Origin: Bradyrhizobium sp. CCGE-LA001
GTDB lineage: Bacteria > Pseudomonadota > Alphaproteobacteria > Rhizobiales > Xanthobacteraceae
Length of the DNA: 64,000 nt
NCBI RefSeq assembly: GCF_000296215.2
Contig: NZ_CP013949.1
Coordinates: 682,001-746,000 of the forward strand
Direction of reading: 5' to 3'
Shown here: positions 15,914-24,349 of the stretch, one piece after another
Numbering within the stretch: the first letter of the stretch is position 1
Layout of the letters: each line of letters starts with the position of its first letter
Notes under the pieces: generated by a model
Told to the model about the DNA's origin: nothing
Databases searched by the model: none
The model's input: only the letters and a program-made list of their open reading frames with translations
Made by a program: the position numbers and the translations under genes

Positions 15914-16741
15914 TCAGACAATCAGGCCGCCGCCGGCGACGACCACCTGACCGCTGATATAATTGGATTCCGGACTGCAGAACAGATAGACGGCGTCGGC
16001 CGCCTCCTCCGGCGTGCCGCCGCGGCCGAGCGGAATCATGCGCGACATGGCGTCGAGCATGTGCGGCTGCACGCCGACCTTGATGTCGCGGCCGGCGACG
16101 TCGATGGTCTTCTGCTGCGCCTCGATCGGCTGGGTCAAACGGGTGTTGATGAGGCCGAAGGCGACGCAATTCACGTTGACCTTGTAGCGGCCCCACTCCT
16201 TGCACATGGTCCGGGTCAGCCCGATGAGCGAAGCCTTGGCCGAGGAATAGCTGGCCTGCCCGGCATTGCCGTAGAGGCCTGCGATGGAGGAGATATTCAC
16301 GACCTTGCGGAACACCTCACGCCCTTCCTCGGCTTCCTTCCTGGCGAAGACGCGGATTGGCTCGGCGGCCGCGCGCAGCAGACGGAACGGTGCGACGAGA
16401 TGGACGTCGAGCATGGCCTGGAACTGCTCGTCCGTCATCTTCTGGATGGTGGAGTCCCAGGTATAGCCGGCATTGTTGACGATGATGTCGAGCCCGCCGA
16501 ACCTGTCCAGCGCGGTGCCGACGAAGCGGTCGGCGAAACCTGCCTCCGCGACGCTGCCGTTCACGGCAACGGCATCGCCCCCAAGCGCCTTGATCTCCGC
16601 GACCACGGCATCGCCAGGTTCGGCATCGAGATCATTGATGACGACCCTCGCGCCCTCGCGCGCCAGCTTGAGGGCGATCGCGCGCCCGATACCGCGGCCC
16701 GAGCCGGTCACGAGCGCGACCTTTCCCTGCAGTTTTGTCAT
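15914..16741 (-). CDS. short-chain dehydrogenase, 3-hydroxyacyl-CoA type
   Basis: A 275-aa classical SDR: TGSGRGIG at 12-19 binds NAD(P), NNAG at 89-92, catalytic S151/S152, Y165 and K169 (YSSAK). D37 and D39 after the second strand (INDLDA) favour NAD over NADP. An extra loop before the serine (RKEAEEGREVFRK) resembles the SDR part of the peroxisomal multifunctional enzyme and FabG-like acyl-CoA enzymes. It probably oxidises a (3R)-hydroxyacyl-CoA in the beta-oxidation spiral formed with the neighbouring MaoC hydratase, thiolase and dehydrogenase. It follows the MaoC gene by 17 bp. Confidence 0.9.
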   Translation of the reverse strand: MTKLQGKVALVTGSGRGIGRAIALKLAREGARVVINDLDAEPGDAVVAEIKALGGDAVAVNGSVAEAGFADRFVGTALDRFGGLDIIVNNAGYTWDSTIQKMTDEQFQAMLDVHLVAPFRLLRAAAEPIRVFARKEAEEGREVFRKVVNISSIAGLYGNAGQASYSSAKASLIGLTRTMCKEWGRYKVNVNCVAFGLINTRLTQPIEAQQKTIDVAGRDIKVGVQPHMLDAMSRMIPLGRGGTPEEAADAVYLFCSPESNYISGQVVVAGGGLIV

Positions 16742-16758
16742 GTGATTGAGTCCTCTTG

Positions 16759-17172
16759 CTATTGCAGCGCGACGACGGCGCTGCCTTCGAGCTTGACCTC
16801 GCCGCGATCATCGGTGGTGGTGAGCGCGAGCCGTGCGCGGCGCTCGCCATTCTCGGCGAAGACCTCCGTCACGGTGCCTTGGCATGTCAGCTTGGCGCCG
16901 AGCTGGGTGATGGCGACGAACCTCGTCGCAAAGCTGCGAAGCCTCGACGGCGGTACCACGTCGGTGAGCGCCTGCCCGAGGCAGGCCATCACCAGCATGC
17001 CGTGGGCGAACACATCAGTAAAACCGGCCGCCTTGGCAAAGTCGATATCGACGTGGATCGGATTATGGTCGCCCGATGCGCCGCAATAGAGCGCGAGCGT
17101 GTGGCGGGTGATCGGCGGAAAGACCTTGTGGACGATGCGGTCGCCGGGCTTGATGTCTCCGGACGCCATCAT
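16759..17172 (-). CDS. MaoC-like (R)-specific hydratase, catalytic half
   Basis: A 137-aa hot-dog-fold protein with the hydratase-2 signature GASGDHNPIHVD, in which D35 and H40 are the catalytic pair; HGMLVMACLG follows. It should hydrate trans-2-enoyl-CoA to the (3R)-hydroxy form. Its ATG overlaps the stop of the preceding half-hydratase gene (17169-17172), so translation is coupled. Pairs of this kind work as heterodimers, like mycobacterial HadAB, and I infer the same here. Confidence 0.88.
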   Translation of the reverse strand: MMASGDIKPGDRIVHKVFPPITRHTLALYCGASGDHNPIHVDIDFAKAAGFTDVFAHGMLVMACLGQALTDVVPPSRLRSFATRFVAITQLGAKLTCQGTVTEVFAENGERRARLALTTTDDRGEVKLEGSAVVALQ

Positions 17173-17624
17173 GACGACACCTCGTTGCGGACCACGATGG
17201 TGCGCGCGGTGTCGGCGACATGCACGCCGTCCTGGTTGGTCACCTCGCAGCGGATGCCGATCAGCGTCATCGCGCCACCCTTCTTGTCCGTCACGCTGGT
17301 CACGCGCGGCCGAAACGTCAGGGTGTCGCCGACCAGAACCGGCGCGTGATAGACGAAGCTCTGCTCGCCGTGCAGCACGCGGGCGAGATCAATGTCGAGT
17401 GCGGTGAACATCTCGAAGGGATCGTCGACGTCCATCATCTCCAGGCAGAACAAATAGGTCGGCGGCACGGGGGTGCCGGCGAATCCGGCCGCCTGCGCAG
17501 CATCCGCGTTGCGGTAGACTGGATTCTCTTCATTCAGCGTGTTGAGGAAGTAGCGGAGACGGCCGGGCTCCACGCGCGCGGTGACGGGCGTGAAGCTGCG
17601 CCCTACGGCGGACTGATCGACCAT
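17169..17624 (-). CDS. MaoC N-terminal-type half-hydratase (FAS1-like dehydratase)
   Basis: A 151-aa hot-dog-fold protein of the MaoC_dehydrat_N type: LNEENPVYRNADAAQAAGF and PVPPTYLF match that subfamily, and the catalytic Asp/His pair of the hydratase-2 motif is missing. It probably supplies the substrate-binding half of a heterodimer with the next gene, to which it is coupled by a 4-bp overlap. The start is ATG 17624; a TTG at 17636 that overlaps the thiolase stop is also possible. Confidence 0.85.
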   Translation of the reverse strand: MVDQSAVGRSFTPVTARVEPGRLRYFLNTLNEENPVYRNADAAQAAGFAGTPVPPTYLFCLEMMDVDDPFEMFTALDIDLARVLHGEQSFVYHAPVLVGDTLTFRPRVTSVTDKKGGAMTLIGIRCEVTNQDGVHVADTARTIVVRNEVSS

Positions 17625-17632
17625 GGCGGAGA

Positions 17633-18814
17633 TCAATGCCGCTTGTAGAGCGTGACGACGCAGGCGCCGCCGAGGCCCAGATTATGCTGGAGCGCGACCT
17701 TGGCGCCCTCGACCTGCGTGGAGCCTGCCGTGCCGCGCAATTGTCGCGTCAGCTCATAGCACTGCGCAAGCCCGGTGGCGCCGAGCGGATGTCCCTTGGA
17801 CAGCAATCCGCCTGAGGGATTGGTCACGATGCGGCCGCCATAGGTGTTGTCGCCGTCATTGATGAACTTGCCGGCCTCGCCCTCGCCGCAGAGACCGAGT
17901 GCCTCGTAGGTGATGAGCTCGTTATGGGCGAAGCAGTCGTGCAGCTCGACCACGTCGAGATCGCCGGGGCCGATGCCGGCGCTCTCATAGACCCGGCTGG
18001 CCGCCTCTTTTGCCAAGTCGTAGCCGACCAGCTGCATCATGTCGCCGGCCTTGAAGGTCGAGGGCGTATCGGTGGTCATGGCCTGCGCCGCGATACGCAC
18101 CTGTTTGCCGATGCCGTGCTTGTCCGCAAACCGTTCGGACACCAGCACGGCAGCGGCGCCGCCACAGGTCGGCGGGCACGCCATCAAACGCGTCATCACG
18201 CCCGGCCAGATCACCTGGTCGTTCATCACGTCGTCCGCCGTGACTTCCTTGCGGAACAGCGCGAGCGGATTGTTCTTGGCATGACGGCTCGCCTTGGCGC
18301 GAACCTTGGCGAAGGCGTCGAGCGGGGTGCCGTATTTCTTCATGTGGCTGAGCCCGGCGCCGCCGAAATAGCGTAGCGCCAGCGGAACGCCGGGGGCGTC
18401 GATCAGCTGGTCCGCGGCGGCGTCGAAGTCCTCGAATGCGCTCGGGCGATCGGTGTAGACGCTGCCGAGCGCGCCGGGCTTCATCTGCTCGAAGCCGACC
18501 GCCAGCACGCAATCCAGCGCGCCGCTTGCGATCATCTGCCGCGCCATGAACAGCGCGGTCGAGCCGGTCGAGCAATTGTTGTTGACGTTGACGATGGGGA
18601 TGCCGGTCATCCCGACAGGGTAGAGCGCGCGCTGCCCGCAGGTGGAATCGCCGTAGACGTATCCGACATAGGCCTGCTCGATTTTGTCGTAGCCGAGGCC
18701 GGCGTCGGCGAGCGCGAGCCTGACCGCGTCCGTCCCCATCTCGTGATAGGGCGCGCTGGCGCCCGGCTTGGCGAACGGGATCATGCCGACCCCTGCGACG
18801 ACGACGTCAGACAT
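17633..18814 (-). CDS. SCP-x-type thiolase/lipid-transfer protein
   Basis: A 393-aa thiolase of the sterol-carrier-protein-x group. C81 in NNNCSTGS is the nucleophile; HDCFAHNE and GHPLGATG supply the active-site histidines. No SCP2 domain is attached. It would cleave a 3-oxoacyl-CoA, and the group is known for branched and steroid side-chain substrates. It is the first gene of the minus-strand operon and its promoter region is shared with the TetR gene, whose probable operator lies 18-50 bp upstream of the start codon. Confidence 0.9.
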   Translation of the reverse strand: MSDVVVAGVGMIPFAKPGASAPYHEMGTDAVRLALADAGLGYDKIEQAYVGYVYGDSTCGQRALYPVGMTGIPIVNVNNNCSTGSTALFMARQMIASGALDCVLAVGFEQMKPGALGSVYTDRPSAFEDFDAAADQLIDAPGVPLALRYFGGAGLSHMKKYGTPLDAFAKVRAKASRHAKNNPLALFRKEVTADDVMNDQVIWPGVMTRLMACPPTCGGAAAVLVSERFADKHGIGKQVRIAAQAMTTDTPSTFKAGDMMQLVGYDLAKEAASRVYESAGIGPGDLDVVELHDCFAHNELITYEALGLCGEGEAGKFINDGDNTYGGRIVTNPSGGLLSKGHPLGATGLAQCYELTRQLRGTAGSTQVEGAKVALQHNLGLGGACVVTLYKRH

Positions 18815-18831
18815 CGCTTCCTCCCGATAAA

Positions 18832-18864
18832 TTACCCATTGGACTTTTTATTACCCATGGGTAA
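18832..18864. promoter_or_regulatory. probable TetR operator, divergent promoter
   Basis: A perfect 14-bp palindrome TTACCCATGGGTAA lies at 18851-18864, and a partial copy TTACCCATT at 18832-18840, 19 bp earlier. They fall between the divergent thiolase (start 18814) and TetR (start 18902) genes, the standard place for the autoregulated operator of such a regulator. Binding is inferred from position and symmetry only. Confidence 0.65.
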
Positions 18865-18901
18865 CATATCGCTCGATGTCGACCGGAGTCAACCGAGCAC
18901 C

Positions 18902-19633
18902 ATGGATTCAGCGCCGCCCGTTCCACCGTCGTCACCCTGGCTGCCTTTCGAGAGCCGGCGCCGCGCCCGCGACGAGAAGCGCGAGGCGGTGTTGCGCGCC
19001 GCCGTTCAGCTGTTCCTGGAGCAGGGCTATCATCGCGTGACGCTGAACGAGGTGGCCGACCGGCTGAACATCACCAAGCCTGCGCTCTACAATTACTTCC
19101 GGGGCAAGGACGAGATCCTGTTCGAGTGCTGGTCGATGGGCGCCGAGCTTGTCGACAGCGTAATCACGGAGATCAACGCCGGCGGTGGTTCGGGCCTCGC
19201 CAAGCTGCGCAAGCTGGTGCACGCCTATGCCGGTCTGATGGCGACCGATTTCGGCGCGAGCCTGGTGCGCTTCGATCTGCGCGACCTCGCCGAGCGCAAC
19301 GCCGGTGTCGCACGTGCCGCCAAGAGGCGGATCGACGCCACGTTCCGGCAGTATATCGCCGGGGGTATCGACGACCGTTCGATCAGGCCCTGCGATCCCA
19401 AGCTTGCAGCCTTCGCGATCGCGGGCTCGCTCAACTGGATCGGCCATTGGTATCGCCGCGACGGCGAGCTGTCGCCGACCGCGATCGCCGACGAGTTCAC
19501 GGTCCGGCTGACGGATGGCCTGGCCGCCGCGGGCCGGTTGGAAATGACAAAGAAGACGCCGAGAGCGCCGCAACGGCGCAACTCAGGACGCAAGACGACT
19601 GGGAAGAAACGCACGGGAGGAGGAAGAGGATGA
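18902..19633 (+). CDS. TetR-family regulator
   Basis: A 243-aa repressor. The helix-turn-helix is at about residues 37-70 (LFLEQGYHRVTLNEVADRL...ALYNYF), followed by an all-helical ligand domain and a basic tail rich in Lys/Arg. ATG 18902 is chosen because an earlier ATG at 18857 lies within the operator palindrome. Its stop overlaps the ATG of the acyl-CoA ligase (19630-19633). It probably represses both its own ligase operon and the divergent thiolase operon, released by an acyl-CoA, by analogy with other TetR regulators of fatty-acid degradation. Confidence 0.9.
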   Translation: MDSAPPVPPSSPWLPFESRRRARDEKREAVLRAAVQLFLEQGYHRVTLNEVADRLNITKPALYNYFRGKDEILFECWSMGAELVDSVITEINAGGGSGLAKLRKLVHAYAGLMATDFGASLVRFDLRDLAERNAGVARAAKRRIDATFRQYIAGGIDDRSIRPCDPKLAAFAIAGSLNWIGHWYRRDGELSPTAIADEFTVRLTDGLAAAGRLEMTKKTPRAPQRRNSGRKTTGKKRTGGGRG

Positions 19634-21186
19634 ACATCACGCATGGATTGCGGCGCGCGCTGCAGATCAATCCGAACGGTTTGGCGACGGTCTATGGCCA
19701 GCGGCGGCGCAGCTGGGGCGAGCTCGGCGAGCGCGTTACCAGGTTGGCCGGCGGCCTGCGCACACGCGGCGTCGGGGATGGTGACCGAGTCGCCGTGCTA
19801 TCCTTCAATTCCGACCGCTATCTCGAGCTTTATCTGGCGACCGGCTGGGCGGGCGGCGTGATCGTGCCGCTCAACATACGTTGGAGCGCCCTGGAGAACG
19901 AGGATGCGCTGCGCGACTGCCGTGCTTCGGTTTTGCTGGTCGACAAGGTCTTCGCGCAGGTCGGCGCCCAGCTCGCCGGCGCCATTCCTGGGCTGAAGCT
20001 GATCTATGCCGACGACGGCGAGGTGCCGGCCGGGATGGAGAGCTATGAGGATCTGGTCGCCGGCAGCGCGCCGGTTGCCGATGCCATGCGCAAGGGCGAC
20101 GATCTCGCCGGCATCTTCTACACCGGCGGCACCACCGGCCGGTCCAAGGGCGTGATGCTCAGTCACCACAATCTGATGGCCAATGCGCTCAATGCACTCG
20201 GCGAAGGACTGTTTCCGGGAAGCGCGATCTATCTGCATGCGGCGCCGATGTTTCACCTCGCCAACGGGGCGGCGATGTACTCGCTGCTGCTCTCCGGCGG
20301 ATCCAACGTGATCGTTCAGGGCTTCACGCCCGAGGGTGTGATGGCCGCGATGCAGAACGAGCGCGTCACCGACGTGCTGCTGGTGCCCACGATGATCCAG
20401 ATGTTCGTTGATCACCCCGCCATCGGCAACTACGACCTGTCGTCGCTGAAGAACATCATCTACGGGGCCTCGCCGATCAGCGAGGCGGTGCTCGACCGCG
20501 CCGCGCGCGCACTGCCGCATGTGCGCTTCACGCAGGCTTACGGCATGACCGAACTGTCGCCGATCGCGACGCTGCTGCATCCCGACCAGCACGTCGGAGA
20601 AGGGCGCAAGAAGGGGCGCCATCGCGGCGCCGGCCGCGCCTTGCTGGGCTGCGAGGTGCGGATCGTCGACGAGAACGATCAGCCGCTGCCAACAGGCGCT
20701 GTCGGCGAGATCGTGGTGCGCGGCGACACCGTGATGATGGGCTATTGGGAACGGCCGGAGGAGACCGCGCGCGCCGTCGTCGACGGCTGGATGCACACGG
20801 GCGATGGCGGCTACATGGACGAGGACGGGTTCATCTATGTCGTCGACCGCGTCAAGGACATGATCATTTCGGGCGGCGAGAATGTGTACTCGGTCGAGGT
20901 CGAGAACGCGCTGGCGCAACATCCGTCGGTGCTGCAATGCGCGGTGATCGGAATTCCCAATGAGCAATGGGGCGAGCAGGTCCATGCGGTCGTGGTCAAG
21001 CGCAGCGGCGTGGAGGTTTCGACCGGCGAGCTGATCGAGTTCACGAAAGCGTTGATCGCCGGCTACAAATGCCCGCGCAGCATCGAGATCACCGAGACGC
21101 CGCTGCCGCTGTCCGGCGCCGGCAAGGTGCTGAAGCGCGAGCTGCGCAGGCCGTTCTGGGAGGGGCGGGAACGGCGGGTCAGCTGA
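19630..21186 (+). CDS. acyl-CoA ligase of the beta-oxidation locus
   Basis: A 518-aa ANL enzyme with YTGGTTGRSKG at 164-174, the YGMTE motif (QAYGMTELSP) and the GYKCPRSIE...SGAGKVLKRELR ending, where the Lys in GAGKV is the catalytic lysine. It should form the CoA thioester that enters the pathway encoded by the divergent operon. A purine-rich GGGAGGAGGAAGAGG run upstream gives a strong ribosome site, and the ATG overlaps the TetR stop, so translation is coupled. The frame is open far upstream but that part lies over the TetR gene. Substrate unknown; medium to branched-chain acids are plausible from the neighbours. Confidence 0.9.
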   Translation: MNITHGLRRALQINPNGLATVYGQRRRSWGELGERVTRLAGGLRTRGVGDGDRVAVLSFNSDRYLELYLATGWAGGVIVPLNIRWSALENEDALRDCRASVLLVDKVFAQVGAQLAGAIPGLKLIYADDGEVPAGMESYEDLVAGSAPVADAMRKGDDLAGIFYTGGTTGRSKGVMLSHHNLMANALNALGEGLFPGSAIYLHAAPMFHLANGAAMYSLLLSGGSNVIVQGFTPEGVMAAMQNERVTDVLLVPTMIQMFVDHPAIGNYDLSSLKNIIYGASPISEAVLDRAARALPHVRFTQAYGMTELSPIATLLHPDQHVGEGRKKGRHRGAGRALLGCEVRIVDENDQPLPTGAVGEIVVRGDTVMMGYWERPEETARAVVDGWMHTGDGGYMDEDGFIYVVDRVKDMIISGGENVYSVEVENALAQHPSVLQCAVIGIPNEQWGEQVHAVVVKRSGVEVSTGELIEFTKALIAGYKCPRSIEITETPLPLSGAGKVLKRELRRPFWEGRERRVS

Positions 21187-21266
21187 CGTTCCCGCGCGCA
21201 TTTGATGTTTCCAGGTCACCGTCGCGCAGGTACCATCGGCCGGGGCTTCATTGGGAACGTTCAGTC

Positions 21267-21938
21267 TTGATTGAGAGGCGCGAGCTCAAGCTCGACATCG
21301 AGCGTGTCGGCACGGTCTCGGCGATCCTGACGCAGCCGGCCGCGACGCGCGCCTGTTACGTGCTGGCGCACGGCGCCGGGGCCGATATGCGGCATTCCTT
21401 CATGGAGAAGGTCGCAGAAGGTCTCGCGAGCCGCGGCATCGCGCCGTTCCGTTTCAATTTCCCTTACATGGAGAAGAAGGGGCGTCCCGACCAGCCGGCG
21501 GTCGCGCACGCCGCCATCCGCGCGGCGGTCGCCGAGGCGGCGCGGCTATGCCCGGGATTGAAGCTCGTCGCCGGCGGAAAATCCTTCGGCGGGCGCATGG
21601 CCTCGCAGGCGCAGTCGAAGTCTGCGTTGCCCGGTGTCAAAGGGCTCGCCTTCCTCGGCTTTCCCCTCCATGCCGACAAGAAGCCGTCAGCCGAGCGAGC
21701 CGAGCACCTCGCCGCCATCGCTATCCCGATGCTGTTCCTTCAAGGCACGCGCGACGGACTTGCCGATCTCAGCTATCTCAAGCCCGTAATTGAAACACTC
21801 GGGCCGAAGGCCACGCTGCATGAGATCGAAGGCGGCGACCATTCTTTCGCGGTGCTGAAAAAGTCCGGTCGAACGAATGACGAGGCGCTGACGGAAGTGC
21901 TCGACACGCTCGCCGCCTGGATCGACGCGCTCGGCTGA
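21267..21938 (+). CDS. KANL3/TEX30-type alpha/beta hydrolase
   Basis: A 223-aa hydrolase: the oxyanion stretch AHGAGADM, nucleophile elbow GGKSFGGRM with S as nucleophile, an acidic residue after FLQGTRD and the histidine in GGDHSF. This pattern matches the KANL3/TEX30 dienelactone-hydrolase-like family. TTG 21267 is the only usable start near the conserved N-terminus; no in-frame ATG lies nearby. It is convergent with the reductase gene, 3 bp between stops. Function unknown. Confidence 0.75.
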   Translation: MIERRELKLDIERVGTVSAILTQPAATRACYVLAHGAGADMRHSFMEKVAEGLASRGIAPFRFNFPYMEKKGRPDQPAVAHAAIRAAVAEAARLCPGLKLVAGGKSFGGRMASQAQSKSALPGVKGLAFLGFPLHADKKPSAERAEHLAAIAIPMLFLQGTRDGLADLSYLKPVIETLGPKATLHEIEGGDHSFAVLKKSGRTNDEALTEVLDTLAAWIDALG

Positions 21939-21941
21939 ACG

Positions 21942-22916
21942 TCACGCCGAATAGAGCCCCTTGTCACGCGCCTTCTGGATCGCCAGCGCGGCGATCAGGT
22001 CGAGCGTCGGCGTCGATAGGCCCGCGGTGCGAGCGAAGGCGGCGGGCGCTCTCACCAGCACGTCGATCTCCATGGCGCGGCCGAGCTCGTAATCCTGCAG
22101 CAGCGACGGCTTGTGGTTGGGCGCGGGGCCACTCCGCGTCACGCGCTTGACCTCGGGGATGAAGTGCTGGGCAATGTCATTGGCCTCGTTCAGCATGCGC
22201 GGAATGACGTCGGTGAAGGCGGGATCGTCGCGTACGCCGCGCGCGGTCTGGCCGGTGAGCAGGCACAGCACCGAGAGCGACATGTTGGTCAGCAGCTTTG
22301 ACCAGATTGCCTCGCGGATCTCGGCGACCGGCGGTGATTCCAGCCGGGCATCGTTGAAGACGCCGCGGAGCCTTGTGATGCGGTCGCAATTGCGGTCGTC
22401 GCATTCGCCGATCAGGAGCCGGTTGCGGTCCGGCGTCAGGTTCTGCACCACGCCCGGCGCGATCACCTCGTTGGAGGAAAAGACGACGCCGCCGACGATT
22501 CGCTCCTTCGGGATGCAGGCGCGCAGGCGGCCGCCGGGATCGAGGAAGGAAATGTCCGGCGGCGTCGGGTGCCGCGGCGGCAGGCCGATGCCGTACCACC
22601 AGGGAATGCCGTTCTGCGCGAACACGATCGCGGTGTCGTCCTGGAGCAGCGGCTTGATGCTGGAGACGAGGCCAGTCAGCGCGGTGGCCTTCAGCGTCGA
22701 GATCACGACATCTTGCGGACCTAGCTGGGCTGGATCGCCCGACGCGTTCACCTTGGCACCGACCTCGGAATCGCCGACGCGCAGCTTGAGGCCGCCCGCA
22801 CGCGCCGCCTCCAGATGCGCCCCCCGCATCACGCAAGAGACCTCATGGCCGGCGCGCGCCAACCGGACCGCAAGATGGCTGCCGACGGCGCCCGCGCCGA
22901 AAATGCAGATGCGCAT
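21942..22916 (-). CDS. ketopantoate-reductase-family dehydrogenase
   Basis: A 324-aa PanE/ApbA-fold enzyme. GAGAVG at 7-12 is the NADPH-binding loop; VFAQNGIPWW and EIREAIWSKLLTNMSLS contain the asparagine and lysine positions used by ketopantoate reductases. It reduces a 2-oxo acid with NADPH, but many members in proteobacteria act in catabolism rather than pantothenate synthesis, and no other pan gene is near. It is divergent from the crotonase at 23068. Confidence 0.85.
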   Translation of the reverse strand: MRICIFGAGAVGSHLAVRLARAGHEVSCVMRGAHLEAARAGGLKLRVGDSEVGAKVNASGDPAQLGPQDVVISTLKATALTGLVSSIKPLLQDDTAIVFAQNGIPWWYGIGLPPRHPTPPDISFLDPGGRLRACIPKERIVGGVVFSSNEVIAPGVVQNLTPDRNRLLIGECDDRNCDRITRLRGVFNDARLESPPVAEIREAIWSKLLTNMSLSVLCLLTGQTARGVRDDPAFTDVIPRMLNEANDIAQHFIPEVKRVTRSGPAPNHKPSLLQDYELGRAMEIDVLVRAPAAFARTAGLSTPTLDLIAALAIQKARDKGLYSA

Positions 22917-23067
22917 GTGATGTCCCGTCCTTGATCTCGGTGCCGCCCCAGATCAGCATGACACAAGCCGCCATGCGATGGACGCGGCCGCCCCACGCCG
23001 GAAAGATATGGATCAGGACGCACAGCCTCGGTCATAGTGCGCAGCAAACGAAGCGGAGGGATCGCCG

Positions 23068-23871
23068 ATGACCGCCAACCCCGTCCTGTGGAGCCTCGAT
23101 GAGCGCGGCGTCGCGACCGTCACCCTGAACCGGCCCGAGGTGAACAATGCCTATGACGGCGACCTGATCGCGGGCGTGCTCGCGGCCATGGACGACCTCG
23201 GAAAGAAGCCGAACCTGCGCGTCGTCATGCTCAGGGGCAACGGCAAGCATTTCCAGGCCGGCGCCGATCTCAAATGGATCAATGGCGTCCGGCCGCAATC
23301 GGCTGAGGCCAACGAAGCGGCCTCGCGCGCGACCTTCGAGGCCGTGCAGCGGCTCAACACGCTGCCGATCCCGACTGTCGCGCTGGTGCAGGGCGGTTGT
23401 TTCGGTGGCGGCACCGGCGTGATCGCGGCCTGCGACGTCGTGATTGCCGCGGACAATGCGTTGTTCTCGATCACCGAGGTGCGTTGGGGCCTGACCGCGG
23501 CGATCATCATCCCGCAGCTCTGCGACGCCATTGGCGTACGGCAGGTCCGCCGTTACGCGCTCACCGGCGAACGCTTCGGCGCCGAGGACGCCCGCCGCAT
23601 CGGTCTCGTCCACGAGGTGGTTCCGCTCGCCGACCTCGAAGCCGCAGGCGCCAAGGTGGTTGAGCAACTGCTTGCCAACGGGCCGGCGGCCATGGCCGAG
23701 ACGAAGCGTCTCGCGCTGGAGAGCTCGTTCGGCGGCATGGCGGTGGACGATGCCGCTTATACGCGGCTCGTGCAGCTGCACTCGCTCAAGCGCCAGAGCG
23801 CCGAGGCGGCGGAGGGGCTGGCCTCGTTCGCCGAGAAGCGGGCGGCGAATTGGGGCGGCGGCAAGGGCTGA
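23068..23871 (+). CDS. enoyl-CoA hydratase/crotonase
   Basis: A 267-aa crotonase with the oxyanion-hole segments FQAGADLKW and QGGCFGGGTG, and the glutamate region ITEVRWGL. The form resembles methylglutaconyl-CoA and short-chain enoyl-CoA hydratases. It probably hydrates an enoyl-CoA in amino-acid or fatty-acid breakdown. The preceding gap 22917-23067 shows no feature beyond a possible AAGCGGAGGGATCG ribosome region directly before the start. Confidence 0.88.
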   Translation: MTANPVLWSLDERGVATVTLNRPEVNNAYDGDLIAGVLAAMDDLGKKPNLRVVMLRGNGKHFQAGADLKWINGVRPQSAEANEAASRATFEAVQRLNTLPIPTVALVQGGCFGGGTGVIAACDVVIAADNALFSITEVRWGLTAAIIIPQLCDAIGVRQVRRYALTGERFGAEDARRIGLVHEVVPLADLEAAGAKVVEQLLANGPAAMAETKRLALESSFGGMAVDDAAYTRLVQLHSLKRQSAEAAEGLASFAEKRAANWGGGKG

Positions 23872-23881
23872 GCGTCAGCGC

Positions 23882-24154
23882 TCAGCAGCCGCGGCAGATG
23901 TTGTTGATGCTGCGATAGACCGCGTCGTCGTCCTGCCGCATCTGGCGCAGTGTTTCGAGAGTCTTGCTCTCATCAGTCGCCGGCGCAGGCCTACGCTTGG
24001 CTGCGAGTTCCTCCTCCTGGCGCTTGTAACAGGCTTCGCGGTCGAGCTTGGACTGGATGAAGCGGCAGTTTTGCTCCACGGCCGAGGCGGGCGTGGCGGA
24101 GATCGCGAAAACGACAAAAGCGGGCAGGGCGAATTTCAAAAGCGTCGAATCCAT
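23882..24154 (-). CDS. small exported protein with four Cys
   Basis: A 90-aa protein with a signal peptide (LLKFALPAFVVFAISATPASA, cleavage likely after ASA near residue 25) and four cysteines in the mature part, two of them in the final CRGC. The middle is charged and helical. Likely periplasmic and disulfide bonded. No family recognised. It is convergent with the crotonase gene, 10 bp apart. Confidence 0.65.
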   Translation of the reverse strand: MDSTLLKFALPAFVVFAISATPASAVEQNCRFIQSKLDREACYKRQEEELAAKRRPAPATDESKTLETLRQMRQDDDAVYRSINNICRGC

Positions 24155-24174
24155 GCGTTGAACCAGGTTGCTTG

Positions 24175-24280
24175 TCGTCGCCCGGCTTGACCGGGCGACC
24201 CAGTACGCCGCGGCCTCTCCGTATACGTTGGACGTCTCTGGAATACTGGATCGCCCGCTTTCGCGGGCGATGACAGCGGT
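24175..24280. repeat. CAGTACGCCGCGGCCTCT repeat, copy 1
   Basis: An element with a hairpin GTCGCCCGG/CCGGGCGAC at one end, the block CAGTACGCCGCGGCCTCT, then TCTGGAATACTGGATCGCCC and a hairpin of GCCCGC/GCGGGC ending GATGACAGCGGT. A second copy with the same order lies at 32111-32223. It fits a Bradyrhizobium intergenic repeat. The rest of 24155-24349 shows nothing else. Confidence 0.7.
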
Positions 24281-24349
24281 TTAATGGTCCTTCTCTCAGT
24301 TCCATGGTCAGAGAGCAACCGCGATCTTGTTGCAATGACGCAGCCCCGC

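Noticed and set aside
19126..19629. Longer start for the acyl-CoA ligase
   Set aside because: The frame stays open into the TetR gene, but that part is Arg-rich shadow. The strong ribosome site and family N-terminus fit ATG 19630.
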